A DNA stretch of 64,000 nucleotides from Siphonodentalium dalli. Lineage: Eukaryota; Mollusca; Scaphopoda; Gadilida; Siphonodentaliidae. The stretch lies in contig CP136061.1 in NCBI GenBank assembly GCA_032622095.1, positions 252,225,582-252,289,581 on the forward strand. Direction: 5' to 3'. The stretch's first letter is position 1. Each line of letters opens with the position of its first letter. Below are positions 12,567-25,440 of the stretch, one piece after another. The notes under the pieces are model-generated. The model was given only the letters and a program-made list of their open reading frames with translations. It ran no database searches and was not told the DNA's origin. The position numbers and the translations under genes were made by a program.

Positions 12567-13084
12567 TATGGAATCCTATTACGGCCACTTGCTAATGGCG
12601 CTTTCGGCGCTTTCGGCGCGATGCGCCGAAAGCGCCGAAAGCGACAAAAAGTGCGCCATTAGTAACGCGCCGAAAGCGCCGAAAGCGCCGAAAGCGACAA
12701 AAAGTGCGCCGTAGCGGCGCACTATTTGTCGCTTTCGGCGCTTTCGGCGCTTTCGGCGCGGTGCGCCGAAAGCGACAAAATGTGCGCCATTAGCGTTATT
12801 TCGGCGCGCGCCGAAAGCGCCGAAAGCGCCGAAAGCGACAAAATATGCGCCGTTACGGCGCACATTTTGTCGCTTTCGGCGCTTTCGGCGCTTTCGGCGC
12901 TTTCGGCGCTTTCGGCGCGCGCCGAAACAACGCTAATGGCGCACTTTTTGTCGCTTTCGGCGCGCGCCGAAACAACGCTAATGGCGCACTTTTTGTCGCT
13001 TTCGGCGCGCGCGCCGAAAGCGCCGAAAGCGACAAAAAGTGCGCCGAAAGCGCCATTAGCAAGTGGCCGTAATAGGATTCCATA
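12567..13084. mobile_element. CpG-dense fold-back element with TA flanks
   Basis: Outer arms of at least 41 bp beginning TGGAATCCTATTACGGCC (12569) and their exact inverse ending at 13082, flanked by TA on each side. The interior is a nest of palindromes built from 9-bp CGCTTTCGG units joined to 'cgacaaaaagtgcgccatta' links in alternating orientation. No protein is encoded. TA flanks suggest a Tc1/mariner-type mover, but the interior is unusual for that class. Confidence 0.75.
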
Positions 13085-13086
13085 CA

Positions 13087-13125
13087 AAACACACAAACAC
13101 ACAAACACACAAACACATACAAAAG
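13087..13125. repeat. (CACAAA)n microsatellite
   Basis: Short run of CACAAACA-type units immediately right of the fold-back element. Confidence 0.85.
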
Positions 13126-14256
13126 AATAAGTATCGAGCCTGCAGTTGGCATTGTGTTTCTTGTTCAAAAGCATTGAACATTGAGCTCGATGTATGGTTC
13201 TGTACCGACCGCCCTATTAGGTGCTTTATTGATCTTTATAACAGTGTAAATTATCACCCAAATGGTTTTCTACATGTCCATATACTCCTTTCGGTGATGT
13301 ATGGGTAATTCGCGATCAGTAATATACAGACTCTGTGTGATAGTTCTTGTGATAAAAGGTGAGTTTTTAGACTGGAAATGACTGTTCTTCCTGCCTAAAT
13401 GACTCTTGCAAGTAGCTTATTTAGGTCGCCATTTTGTCTATTGAGTTTCTGCATTACAATGCGCCACATATACTGCTACAATCCATTAATAAAAGTGTGT
13501 AGATCTTTGGAAAATAACTATCAAGCCGAGGAAATTGAGGAAAAAGGACTGTGCGTTCGCCTCAATATAATGAATAATCGAGACTTTGGCCACAGGCGTG
13601 TGACAAATATGTTTGAGAGGTGCGTAATATTTATATTATATTGACCATCAACGATCGAGACACACAATTTATTAGTGGGGATTTTTTAGTTTTTATACCA
13701 ACATTTGCATTTTATCTTATGCTTGGCAAAAAATGAGAATGGAATGGCCATTAGTTGGAAATTGTACAACCTTGGGGGGGGGTATAGGTAGGAAATTTCC
13801 CACAATTGGAAATCTTGAGGCCTGTCTAGATGATAGGATTTGTATGCTTTTGTCTTGTATTAATTTTTTGGCGAAGGCAATAAAACTATTGGTCATCGGC
13901 CTTCTTTCCACCGCGACCGCTACAATAATAATATAAAGCAGAACGGAAACTGGCCAATTCAGAGTTAATCGGATTCCGGTTACCACCACTCGTCTCAAAT
14001 CCTAATTGAGTATTAAAATGTATCAATTGTAAAAATTTCTCTCTTACAATCAATTAGATGAGATAACACTGTATAGCCGTATATATATAGTGTTATACTA
14101 AGTATCGGTGGATTTTTTATAAGAATTTCCAACAAATGAAGTGCATGCAAAGTGAGAATTTGGTTGGAAAGTGTTTGCCATAGATTTTCTACTCTCCGTC
14201 CAATTTAAACTTATATCGCAAACATGTCCCTGGAGGCCATATTGGACTACTTTGGT
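13126..14256. other. no gene; fragments of dispersed repeat
   Basis: A segment near 13740-13830 ('aatggccattagttggaaat', then a G run, then 'ggaaatttcc') resembles 1420-1500, so it is a dispersed repeat. Nothing coding was recognised. The 5' exon of deiodinase 1 may lie here or further upstream but cannot be identified. Confidence 0.4.
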
Positions 14257-14357
14257 TGCACCTTGGAGTTAGGTACAATCATATATGGATGCATCACTCC
14301 AATGTTGCAGAAAGAAAGCCACAGTTCCTTTCTAAAATAACCCCTTTTAATTACAGA

Positions 14358-15128
14358 ATGTGGCTTCAAATGGTGGCTGATATGCTGCTGAATTGTGTCG
14401 TATTCTCCTTCCTGCTCATCAACCGATTCCTCACGTTGTATCTTCCGTTTTATACAAGATCCATCGAATATATAGTGCTGTGGGTAGGGCAGAAACGCGG
14501 CTTGCCGACGACGACAACTGCTGCACAGCTATCTGCAATAAGAGGCATAGGAGGGAGCGAAGCCAAACAACTAGTTATTCAACTGTGGCAACATTTGGGG
14601 GACACCTACGCAACAAAAGCGAAAGAGGGACATAAAGCCTTAAATTCCATCCTATATTCTTTAGACGGAGTTACACAGATTAATTTGTTGGATCTTGTTA
14701 AGCATGAGCGACCTCTGGTGGTGAATTTCGGTAGTTGCAGCTGACCGCCGTTCATAGCGGATCTGCAGAAGTTCGCTGAGCTCACGCGAGAGTTCGCGAG
14801 ATTCGCAGATTTCGTTTTCATCTACATAACGGAGGCACATGCAGAAGATGGTTGGAAGACTGAAGACAACGAGTATAAGATCAAAGAGCATCGTAATGTC
14901 GAGGATCGAATCGAGGCCGCCAAGATGTTGAGTGCTCGAGTTGGTGATATCTGTCCGATTTTCGTGGATAATTTTGACAATACAGCCAGGCGATGGTACG
15001 GAGCTTTACCGGAACGTCTATACATCATTCAAGATGACGTCGTTGTTCTACAAGGAGGGATGGGTCCGTTCAAGTATAGCGTCGACGCTGTAGGGGCGTG
15101 GCTAAATAAAACATTCACCACACAATAG
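14358..15128 (+). CDS. dio: iodothyronine deiodinase 1 (selenoprotein)
   Basis: Predicted 256-residue membrane selenoenzyme of the deiodinase family, which removes iodine from iodothyronines (and, in invertebrates, possibly other iodotyrosyl compounds). Residues ~5-35 form a hydrophobic anchor. The thioredoxin-like domain carries the active site NFGSCS-U-PPF, where U is TGA at 14742-14744 (residue 129). Two histidines known to matter in vertebrate enzymes are kept: EAH at 161 and the EHRN histidine at 178. The family signature ALPERLYIIQ and the C-terminal GPFKYSV follow. Frame is open from ATG 14358 to TAG 15126 apart from that TGA. A splice acceptor (TTTTAATTACAG) ends one base before the ATG, so an upstream 5'-UTR exon is likely. 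An in-frame ATG at 14256 exists but precedes the acceptor. The second copy, 12 kb away, is very similar. Confidence 0.92.
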
Positions 15129-15210
15129 GGGAACTCTAGATGTATTAAACAGAATCGGCACAATGAGGTATTGTTCTATATAACGTGTGCAACACGATTT
15201 AATAAACACA
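15129..15210 (+). promoter_or_regulatory. possible short 3' UTR with weak SECIS-like hairpin
   Basis: An AATAAA at 15201-15206 could be the polyadenylation signal of deiodinase 1. Just before it, ATGA at about 15163 and CGAT at about 15195 flank an imperfect stem (GTATTGT against GCAACAC). The distance is shorter than usual and the apical AA is not where SECIS elements normally have it, so this is only a weak candidate. Confidence 0.2.
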
Positions 15211-15419
15211 TGCAACAACCAAGGAGCGTTAAAGCAAACACAAGAGGCGCACCAAACTGCACGATAGAGTTCAGTCCCTTGTTACGTTGGTCTGACAACA
15301 CTGCCATCACGTATAGAGAATGTATTAGTCCATGCGATATCTGCACCCCAGGGCTTAACTTCACCCCATTAATTTTCTTAATGTCTCCTCTAATATTTTT
15401 CGGTTAACAAGAAAAAAAG

Positions 15420-16470
15420 TGGCCGCAGAGACTCTAGACAAGATGGCGTCCGTCATGGCGGCCATTTCTTTTATATGCACCAGGTCTCTTTGATCGCCGT
15501 TATAATAATGATTATATCACATGCGGTCGTCTTTTCCGCTCGATTCGTTTCGAAATGTCAAAAAATGCATGTTTTTTTTTACACTTCGCCACATTTCGTT
15601 TTTCTCTGTGGGAAAACGTTGACATCTTGGCGTGTTGTTATACATTCATCGTATAGAAGAGTCATTTCCGAACACAATGGGATCGTAATATACATTCATT
15701 GCTGGATGTTTTTGTCCGATATCATGTTTTCCCAAATGCCGGTATAATCTGGTCAAAGCCGAAACATCGCTAATAACGCAATGTCTGTTTCGAATCAATG
15801 AGTGTTATTGCTATCATAACGCCACCCATGAATATATATGTGCAGGAGATACCCGCGCTAGGATTTCTCATTTACCTGTTGGGGAATATTTATCCAAATC
15901 CAAGATGGCGGCCAAAATGGCCACCAGAAATTGAAAAATCGTCGAAAATCGCAGATTTTAACATCAGTGGGCGTTATTGCCACGACAACTCCACGTCCAC
16001 TTACTATTGTTGGGAACACTGAGTCGAAGAACTGTCCTTATATCACATCCAAATAAAAGTCCCCAATTTCAAAATGGCGCCCACAATGGCGGATATATTT
16101 TGAAAATCCCTGATATTCACATTATTGTCGAGACAATTCCACCCATGCTTACAGTTGAGTTGGAAATACTGAGGTGATGTAATTAACTTATATCTCATAC
16201 AAGAAATGGTTTTCCAAATCGAAGATGGCGGCCAAATGGCGACCGAAATTTGAAAACACGCCTACATTCCTTCACGTCCTGACGATGGTCGTTATTGTTT
16301 CGCGAATTCTACCCACTATTACATGCTGATATGGAATATTAATATGAAGTATTCATTTGAGTTTGGCAATTGATACTCACAGTCAAGATGGCGGCTAGAC
16401 TGGCGGCCAGAAATTGAAAATAAATCGATATTTTCACATACTAATTTCAACTTTTTTTCATAATATCGAT
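15420..16470. repeat. degenerate ~160-bp 'aagatggcggcc' array
   Basis: The block 'aagatggcggccaaaatggc' or a variant, followed by 'gaaattgaaaa', recurs near 15440, 15902, 16072, 16222 and 16385, with intervening 'ttattgccacgacaactcc' blocks. The periodicity is clear but copies are diverged. Confidence 0.65.
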
Positions 16471-18205
16471 ATTGTATGGACGAAACTGTACATAAACCAT
16501 CTATTATTTCAACTTAAAACAGTCTCAAAACGCATAACATAGCTCGTATCCTTCTGGAAGGACGAAAACCCACAATTAATAATCGCGATGTGGCAATTCG
16601 AAATCCATTCTGCACTTAGCGCCGATAATGGCCGTAACCATAGGTGCGCCGAATAGTCATATCCGAAAAATTACCTGATAACAGATTCTGATTTGCCACG
16701 TCCATAATTATCTGGACCAGCTTCCATTTCTTTTTCTGATAAATATAGGTCGCTCACACCGACAAAGTTTTCAACACTTCCTGGTATAAACTGGTCCCTC
16801 TAATCATAACGTTTCAAACAATTCATTTCCGGTGTCTAGCTTACGATTTTAAATATTTGCTAAATATGGGATTTGTGCTTCATCTTGAACTAAAAAGGCA
16901 TATGTTGATGAGTGTACAAACTTACAGAAGGTCATTTATATGTATGTCTTTCTCATGCCCATGGGGCTAACCACGTGTACACATGGCGAACTTCCCAGTT
17001 AGCTAGTCACTTCTCAAAATATGGTTCGTCAACTCACAAACTTAGCGAACGCATTGGCATAAGTGGACAACTTCGGCAGTGTATCGAATGTTGCTAGCTG
17101 TCTCATTCCCTTGGACAGATGCTTATCTGTTAAGAAGAAGACCATAATGTACCGACTACCAACACTTCTCGACGATGATCCTAGGAAATATGTGTGACGT
17201 CCCGCCGTCGTCTTGTTGAAGAGCTCCCGACAGAGAAGAACAATACTCGCGGTGCTAGTTTCTGTGCATGTGCCATGATGGGAATGAAATCGGCCACGGT
17301 TTACACCACCCCTACACCAGGGGCATGTTACAGATATAGAATGGATTGCGTGTCGGTGTTTTTGGTGTGGTAAAATTGTATTTCCACATCCGTTTCGAAG
17401 CCGTTCTGAATCAATTTTATCAGACGTATATATAATGTTGTCTGGATAATATTATGCTAGCCTCCCCCAGAACAGTCGGATAGGCTAAAGAATAATGTCT
17501 TTATAGAATGAAGGTATGCGTTGTTGTTATCCTCCCTATGGGTTGGAGTAAGTATGTGGGCGGTATAATTCAAGAAAATGTTCGGAACTGTGGTGCATTT
17601 ATTTCACTGTATGTGTTTAAAGAACAGTTTATAGTCTCGACGGCAATGGCTGTGAACGTTGGGGAATCATTAAAAGGTCGAACGTGACCATTATGATAAT
17701 GTAGCTTTATAAATGTTTCCTGTCTCATGCAGGAAAATGGTCGGAATGGCGATGTTACCAAGAAATCACTTGGTGCACCCAACGTATGTTGAACTGAATG
17801 CAAGATCTCGTCAACGTAACATTCCTCTGGATGTTCTTCGCGTTGAACATTTCACCCTTGTGTTTGTGGCATTTGTACTTTCTTGAACCATACGGACCAC
17901 CACCCAGCGCGAGTATGACATATAAACCAACTATCAAAGGCATCGTCTTTAAGACTACACCCCAGTATGGGTGGGGCTTATATAGTAGTAGCCAATGGTA
18001 CACGCATGGTCCAGTTGATTAAGAACGGCTTCCAAACGGATGAGAAGATACAGTCTTAGCATACGAGGAAAGCAAAGGCACGCATGATATCCTGTCTGAA
18101 GCTAAAACATACCCAAAGAAGGGGCGGTGCAGTCATGGTCCCATTTCATTTCCTCTATCGTGACACGTGCCCACAAACTGGCACTGTGTGTATACGGGTG
18201 TGACT
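16471..18205. other. no gene seen
   Basis: 1.7 kb with no convincing exon, RNA gene or repeat on either strand. Confidence 0.45.
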
Positions 18206-18350
18206 TGCGACTAGGATCCGAAGAAGACGAAGGCCAGGCGTGATTTGCGACGGGGTTTCGAAGACGAAGTCCAGGCGTGATTTGCGATGAGGTTCCGAAG
18301 AAGACGAAGTCCTGGCGTGGCTTGCGACGAGGCTAAGAAGAGGAAGTCAG
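18206..18350. repeat. ~46-bp tandem repeat, about four units
   Basis: Units of the form 'ttgcgacgaggttccgaaga' plus 'agacgaagtccaggcgtg'. Copies differ by a few substitutions and a 3-bp indel. Confidence 0.8.
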
Positions 18351-19083
18351 AAGACAGGCTGAACATGAGTCTGAAAATTGAGGAAACTTGTAAATTGTAT
18401 GATTGAATAAACATTATACATGTAGATTATAATCCACACTTTGTTCTCCCGTGCCTTAACTTAATACGTGAGATCACTAACTCGCGGTGAATCCGCCATT
18501 TGGTCTCCGGAGGTCAAAGTTAAGAAGTAGCATCTATTTTTAGCATATGGCTCCAGTCTGGGAATTCACAAAATAAAATGGCAACAGTTCGTTACCGAAT
18601 CGCAGATGCGACAACTTCATAAAATTAATTAAACAATCACCCTGGATACATGCAATACGTAGGTTTCACGCAGTAGATGGATTGAGTGTATCACGTATAT
18701 GTTATTGCCTTTTTTTTATCGCAAATACTCGCTATTTATCAGTAAATTATGGGAAGTTCGTTGACAAAAGAGGGCGTCCATCGCTTAAACGTCTGAATGT
18801 CCGCATCGTCACCAGATCCTAACTCTGTAGAATGTAGATGACATGGCCACAAAACAATTCTTAAACCCGTAGCTGCACTCAGAATAACTGAAATTAAGCC
18901 ATAAAATGCTGATAAAAAAATGCTCGCACTCAGCTGTCGAATGTTTACAAATGGATGCTACTTCTTAACTTAGACCTTTTACCGGTGGGTTGGGTAAAAT
19001 GCTAGGAATCGGACCACATGGAACCATCGGCCATCTTGAAAATCGCGAACCAGTGACAAGGCTTATTGGAAGCACCGCGTTTT
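18351..19083. repeat. inverted repeat pair around 440 bp
   Basis: 'aaagttaagaagtagcat' at about 18518 is matched by its inverse 'atgctacttcttaactta' at about 18956. The interior has no recognisable frame. Possibly a small DNA element. Confidence 0.45.
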
Positions 19084-19330
19084 GATTACTGTGGTATCAC
19101 CCACTCGGTGTCCGCTACCATTGAGCACGTAGGGATTACTGTGGTATCACCCACTCGGTGTCCGCTACCATTGAGCACGTAGGGATTACTGTGGTATGAC
19201 CCACTCGGTGTCCGCTACCATTGAGCACGTACGGATTACTGTGGTATGACCCACTCGGTGTCCGCTACCATTGAGCACGTAGGGATTACTGTGGTATCAC
19301 CCACTCGGTGTCCGCTACCATTGAGCATCT
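19084..19330. repeat. 50-bp tandem repeat, five units
   Basis: Units start 'gattactgtggtatcaccca' at 19084, 19134, 19184, 19234 and 19284. Only one or two substitutions separate copies, so the expansion is recent. Confidence 0.95.
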
Positions 19331-20064
19331 AGATTACCACCACCCCCTGCGTGTTACAGTAGCGTGCACATATACCACATGTACATGTATATTATAGCGT
19401 TCACATACCACATGTACCCTATATTAGCAACCACAAGCGCGCGATTTTGGTGCTTATACATGTACCTTAGGCACAGGTGAATGATGACGTCATATAATTT
19501 GTTCTATATTTTCTATAGCGATGAGCCAATTTCTGGTGGCCTGCAGGCCTACGTTTGTTGTGAAATTGACACGTGACTTCCGGTTAGTAACTGTCTGGAG
19601 ATTGTCAAATTTCGGAATCGGAAGTGGACCAACGAGACCAGCGAAACGAAATTAAATTATCAACTTCATATTATATAGTGTACACATACCATGTGTATCG
19701 TTCTTGATCATGCAAATTATTTATTGCTGACTATCGCAACATTTTGCACGGACCGAGACTCCAGATGTGTACATATTTTCCGGAGTGTGTCAATGTCACT
19801 ATATAGTACGTATACAGTGACATGCAAAAGCCTCATATTTATTAGCACGCCAGCGTGTATACTGTGCTTGAAAATATAAAATCCACTGGTGTTATGGGGG
19901 ATTATGGGGGATTAGATCGATGTAAAAGTAAAAATGGGTCGCTTTAAAAGCTGTAGTCTTACCCCGAATGCTCAATAAAATAGTCCGACACAGATTAGCA
20001 CATGTGCTGATATTGATAATAACCACACCGTTTGGAAAGCATGCGATCGTGTGGTAATCAAAGA
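19331..20064. other. no gene seen
   Basis: No convincing exon or repeat was found. Confidence 0.45.
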
Positions 20065-20718
20065 TGAATTTCGACGACATTTGATACTTACGGGTACTTT
20101 TGTCCGGCGAGTGTTTTGGACGGGTCAAATCGTGACCCCGACATGACCTTGACCTTTAAAACAGTCAATTGAAGGTCAAATCGGGTAAAACGGACGGATT
20201 CGACGAAATTTGATACCTAGGGATAGTTTTGTCCAGGGAGTGTTTTGGGCGGGTCAAATCGTGACCCCGACCTGACCTTGACCTTCAAAATTGTCAATTC
20301 AAGGTCAAATCGGATAAAACGGACGGATTTCGACAAAATTTTATACCTAGGGTTACCTTTGTCCGGGGAGTGTTTTCGGCGGGTCAAATCGTGACCCCAC
20401 CTGACCTTGACCTTCAAAATGGTCAATTCAAGGTCAAATAGGGTAAAAATGACGGATTTCGACTAAATTTGATACCTAGGGATAGTTTTGTCCAGGGAGT
20501 GTTTTGGACGGGTCAAATCGTGACCCCGACCTGACCTTGACCTTCAAAATTGTCAATTCAAGGTCAAATCTGGTAAAACGGACGGATTTCGACGAAATTT
20601 GATACCTATGGGTACTTTTCTCCGGGGAGTGTTTTGGACGGGTCAAATCATGACCCCGACCTGACCTTGACTTTCAAAATAGTCAACTCAAGGTCAAATC
20701 GCGCCTTTCGGCGGAAAG
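20065..20718. repeat. ~130-bp tandem array rich in AAGGTCA motifs
   Basis: Five units with equivalent points at 20083, 20212, 20342, 20471 and 20601. Each carries 'gacctgaccttgacctt' and 'tcaattcaaggtcaaatc', i.e. several copies of the nuclear-receptor half-site AAGGTCA in both orientations. Whether any factor binds is unknown. Confidence 0.9.
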
Positions 20719-22426
20719 GAGATGGTAAACAGCCTGGACGAAGTCGGGCCCACCAGCTAGTGTAATAAAAAGCGAGACAGCTTAATTGAAGAATGTAATG
20801 TATAACACGAGAAACGGGAAAACTTGATATATGGAAGTATCCAAATTTCCCACATGGAAGCTAGTTTATATTATAATTATATTATTATTTATATTTATGG
20901 CTAATAATATGATCTTGGTGGCGTTACCATTTCTGACTATGGTTTTCTTGTATATACTTGTCGCTCATTAGCAATACAATGGACCAATCCGTAGGTACCG
21001 CCCCAATTTCAATTATAGCCAATAGGCCGATAGCTTAATCGCCGAAGCGACATGTGCCTGCCTAGTGATATGAAAGACACCACAAGCGGCTCCTTAACAA
21101 CCATTGTAAGCCATAGGAAATTTACGAACACGAGAGCAAAATATGTGTTAAAAAGCTACAATGGTGTTGAAATGTACATGGGGAACATGTCCGGTTGACG
21201 AACGATATTTATACACATGTTTTAGTTCGGTTTCCTAAATTAAAAAGTAACTAGTAACTAATACATCTGTTTACGCTGGATTAAACACTGCCAATGACCA
21301 CACTCGGATCCTAATGTTATTTAAATTCCAATATTAATATAACAGATTTCAAACTAAAACGTGGAAATAGTAGTCCCGATCGATGATGCGTTATGAATAT
21401 TAATTGTGCCTCGAGTATTTGTTTTATGTGAAGTGTTTTTCGTTATAAATGTATGCATGTGTTGCTGTTATAACACCGTGGTAATATTGAGTTCAAATGT
21501 CTGCTATTCACACTAACCTGTGGGATCTCCTGCGAACTTTTAACTGAATCCATTTGAGAATCTAAAGCTTCCTCCGTATTAATGCGACTATGTACGTGTA
21601 AATGAGAATCAACATATGTTTTCCAAGAGAATTACACGAAATTTCACACATTGCACGTGCTTCGCGGTGTATACACGCAACCTTCACCGAACGAGTTCAC
21701 TTTGTGCCATTGTTGCCACATGGCAACATGTAACTGCTTCCATGATAGTCGGCGTTTTCTTTAATATACTTTAGTGACGGCAAAATAGGATGTGGAATTT
21801 TTTGACCATTATGCTGCATTATGTGGAATTATAAGACCATTATTTGATAATCATTTGCATCCGGTCTGTTGTCACCGGGTCTCACGCAGGACGCTCGATG
21901 TATATATGGGAAACTGATATCGTTATATTTATTTCGACAAAAGAGGGATTATAGATTAATTACCAGATGCACACCTCCGTTTGGTTTATTTCATCAAGGT
22001 ATGAACTATTAGCATATATATCTTTGATATTAAATTTGCTATTTGATAGTGAAGTTATATAATGGCTTCATTTACACAGTTTGATTCAACGTAAACATCG
22101 ATCTTTGTTGGTTATCGGAAATGGCCTAACAATCACACCTGGTTTTTTGTTTAAATCTGGTTCTATTTTTGTTTATATTTAACGACAGTCACTTTTACAC
22201 GATGCATATGTAGGTATCTTAAAAATCGTGAAACTCAGAAAGAAGCTATATTATCGTGTTACATGGCGTTTAACAACACAGTCCGTTCTCATCGGAAGCC
22301 ATTTTAGTGATGAATATTTAGCGAGATTGAGATGGCTTGTGGTGCTTAGTAACAGTAACCATGCAGCCTATTGGTGGGCGGTACGTACGGATAGGTCCAT
22401 TGGCCCTGTCGTATACGCTATATTAG
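20719..22426. other. no gene seen
   Basis: AT-rich stretch without a convincing exon. The open frame at 22228-22530 runs into the inverted repeat below and has no family signature. Confidence 0.4.
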
Positions 22427-24215
22427 AGACCTTTCGCAAAACTCACGTTTACGATTACGGATACGGATATGGTACTACGTCACCAACCTTTGTGTACTTT
22501 CTAATCGTTCTCGTATTTTACTATCCGTAATGACGGTTACGATTTCATGGTTTCTAATAAGCTCAAATAACACCTGAAAATTATTTTCTGCAATATATTA
22601 CTTTACTCCGTTCGAGACTGTATGTGTATATCATGCAAACCATCCAGTTGTATTGAGCTACGACCTCGATATGCTGTTTAGATTGTCAATCACTGTACTC
22701 GTCGTCGTGAATCACGAGCTTCCCGCGAAATAAGATCGCTATTCACAACGGATAGCCATCGCTGGCTGTGACAGAAAACTTTACAGTAAGAGGAGTGCAC
22801 TATGAAACCAGTCGCTAAAAATACAGTATATAGTGTGCGATGCATGGGGAGTTTTGAGTGATTATTATGTGCAAGATAGTACACAATATATAGTGAAATT
22901 CAACAATTATTTAATTCAACAACCCATGGTGGTGTCCTAACGTATGCAGTTATAGAATGCCTCAGGAAAGCCAAAATAATGGCATAACCCTATTAATGAA
23001 TAGTGAAAGATTTTGTGTTCTATTCCCCTTTCCCGAATTGAATAGTTCATTCAATTTAATAATATTCGGTTTTCGGTAGAAGTTGGGTTTTATATCTCTC
23101 TCTCGTAGAGTCTGTAATGCAGGGCATTTTAAAATTACATGGAATTCATAACCGATTTTAAAATTACATGGAATTCATAACCGAGTTCTAAGTTACATAA
23201 AGTACTCTGTCTGAGTAATCTGAACCTACCCTGGATCCCGATTCAACTGGTAAGTATAGCGACTTCTGCTCCTGAACCGTAACTAAAAGAATATTTGGCA
23301 CACCCACCGACATCACCAGAGCTCAGCGGTCTCTGTCATGTTTGTTCTTTGCATTTATTTTTAATTTAAAAAACACGCACAAATGCGGCATTTAAAGGTA
23401 CTCAATTCGATTAGATGTCCCATTTCATCAGATTCCAATTTTTTTTTTAAAATACCGCTTCTGTTATCAGAATCGAGTAATTGCTCAAAATTAATGCTAA
23501 CCACAGTCAACTATATTATAAAATTTCCCAAAACCTGTTATTTATCAACATTTTGTTCAACGAAATTTTGCCCGTTTGTCAAATATCTGACAAAAAAGCA
23601 AAACTTGATGCACATCGCTTCTACCGTGTCGACTTTGTTTCGAATTGGTAGTAACAAATCAGAAGCGATGCACATCAGCGAGCTCACCAACCTTATGTCG
23701 GATTTCCTAAACCCAAAGAGGTGAAGCCGAAATCGCATTGAAATCAACTCGCGGACTTGAAGGGGCTTGAGCGATGGCGTCGTGGTTGATGTAAGGTCCA
23801 AATTCAGGAACCCCTCTTCCCCATCAACATAACGTCTATCTGGTCATCCATGCTAACAACGAACTGAATTTCCACCACATATGACCTGGCATTTATACCT
23901 GTATTGCCACAATATAATCACGAAAATCCTGGGTCGTACGTTGTGACTGGTCGAATTATTGACAATATTAACAGGTCATGATTATCGCATTGTTGCAAAT
24001 GAGACGATAAGTGAAGTATTAAGGGAATGTATACCAAACACACGCTTTGAGTTGTAAAAGTTTTACGAAATAATGATCATCCGTGTTCGTCAAAACTCTT
24101 ACGCGTAATCGTTTTGCGAAAGGACTTTTTGGCCATACGGATAGACTTACGTCTACGAATAGCTATCCGTATTCGTAATCGTAAACGTGAGGATGCGAAA
24201 GGTCTCTATTTTATG
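22427..24215. repeat. inverted repeat pair, possible 1.8-kb DNA element
   Basis: Left block 'tagagacctttcgc' then 'ctcacgtttacgattacgg' (22431-22475) is inverted at the right ('cgtaatcgtaaacgtgagg', 'gcgaaaggtctcta', about 24170-24212). Between them no transposase was recognised. Clear target duplications were not found, so it may be two solo repeats in opposite orientation. Confidence 0.4.
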
Positions 24216-25182
24216 CGCCAAGGCGACGACAATTATGCTTATTTCGTATCTCGTTAGCCAAAGTTGACATACCAGGACCACGAGGACGAAACACGATATC
24301 TAATAATTTAAACGTTTATTTGTGCACGATGCGAATATGTCGAGTCATATATTAAGCGGCCAGCAGGGTTTCCACAGCCTGCGAGAAAATTCATCATGCG
24401 TTAACTGCACACAACAGCACGCTGTGATTACATGTCTGGACGAAGTGCATGTGTGTATTCTTCAAGCAGGTTAGATGTATGTTGTGGCTAAATCAAATAC
24501 ACATATATAGACTCACATAGCATAGATATTGGAAAATGTGGTGCTATCTTCCCAAATGGTATCTGACTTTGAGCGCACGTATACCACAGGCCTAATCAGT
24601 TGTTGTCCATAAATAAAAGTAAACCCTAATTTGGGAGTTCTCTGTCAAGAATATTTTGTGGATAAATCAATTTATTATTTGACCATATATGGCAGATTTT
24701 GGCGCAGAAAAAATACGACGTATTTGTAACATGTTACTGGGTTACAAATATACGTCGTGGTTTTTTCCACATATCGACTCAACATTTACTGTGATTACAA
24801 AGTTTTCTCAACAGTCATTATTTACCACTATTGTTTGGTGATGGTTTATTTACCACTATTGTTTGGTGATGGTTTATTTACCACTATTGTTTGGTGATGG
24901 TTTTCCGATCATGAGAGTATCGTGCTCCGATTCCATGCCATACTCCTCTGGATCAAATCGAGGCTCCGGAACTATTTCGACTGACATTGACATTTCTTCT
25001 TAAAATTGTTGAGATTCGTTCATTAAATTTGAAATTCAACTGATCACGTTCTGTGAGTCTACAAAATCCGATGTAACAAAAACCAAAAAACAAACGTTAT
25101 ATACTGTACATAGACAGAATCTCCATCATAATTAAATTCTTATCTTATCTTGTTTGGTCCAATTTTGTATACATTGGAATTT
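24216..25182. repeat. small hairpin and 28-bp triplet repeat
   Basis: A hairpin at about 24707-24766 pairs 'cgacgtatttgtaac' with 'gttacaaatatacgtcg'. At 24822-24905 a 28-bp unit 'tttaccactattgtttggtg' plus 'atggttta' occurs three times. No gene seen. Confidence 0.6.
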
Positions 25183-25440
25183 TTAAAGTGGGACTATTCC
25201 CTAAATCCGGCCACTGATGGGGCCGTCTCCTTTTAGACTCAACAGAATATATGCAACAACTGAATGAATTTGGGCCATGGATTAGTGCAAAATACACTCA
25301 CGTGCTCTATGGTCGATGCAAACAACATGGTAATGACAATGAAAATTAATTTATGACTCCAGTTGTAAACTCATTTTCATTATAATTACCATGTTGTTTG
25401 CATCATTCATAGAACACGAGTGTATTTTGCACTAATCTAT
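25183..25440. mobile_element. TTAA-flanked MITE, family H, truncated copy
   Basis: Begins TTAAAGTGGGACTATTCC and shares 'ccgtctccttttagactc' and the internal 'accatgttgtttgcatc' inverted repeat (25317 and 25390) with the complete copy at 50070-50294. The right terminus is missing. Confidence 0.6.

Noticed and set aside
12579-13174. Alanine/glutamate/serine-rich frames
   Set aside because: They come from the CGCTTTCGG units of the fold-back element, open on both strands; a repeat artefact.
14742-14744. Reading the TGA as a nonsense mutation making deiodinase 1 a pseudogene
   Set aside because: The same TGA occurs at the homologous position in copy 2, exactly at the known selenocysteine site, and conservation continues downstream.
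22228-22530. 100-codon open frame with a hydrophobic C-terminus
   Set aside because: Its second half lies in the inverted repeat that also occurs at 24170-24215; no family resemblance or splice context.
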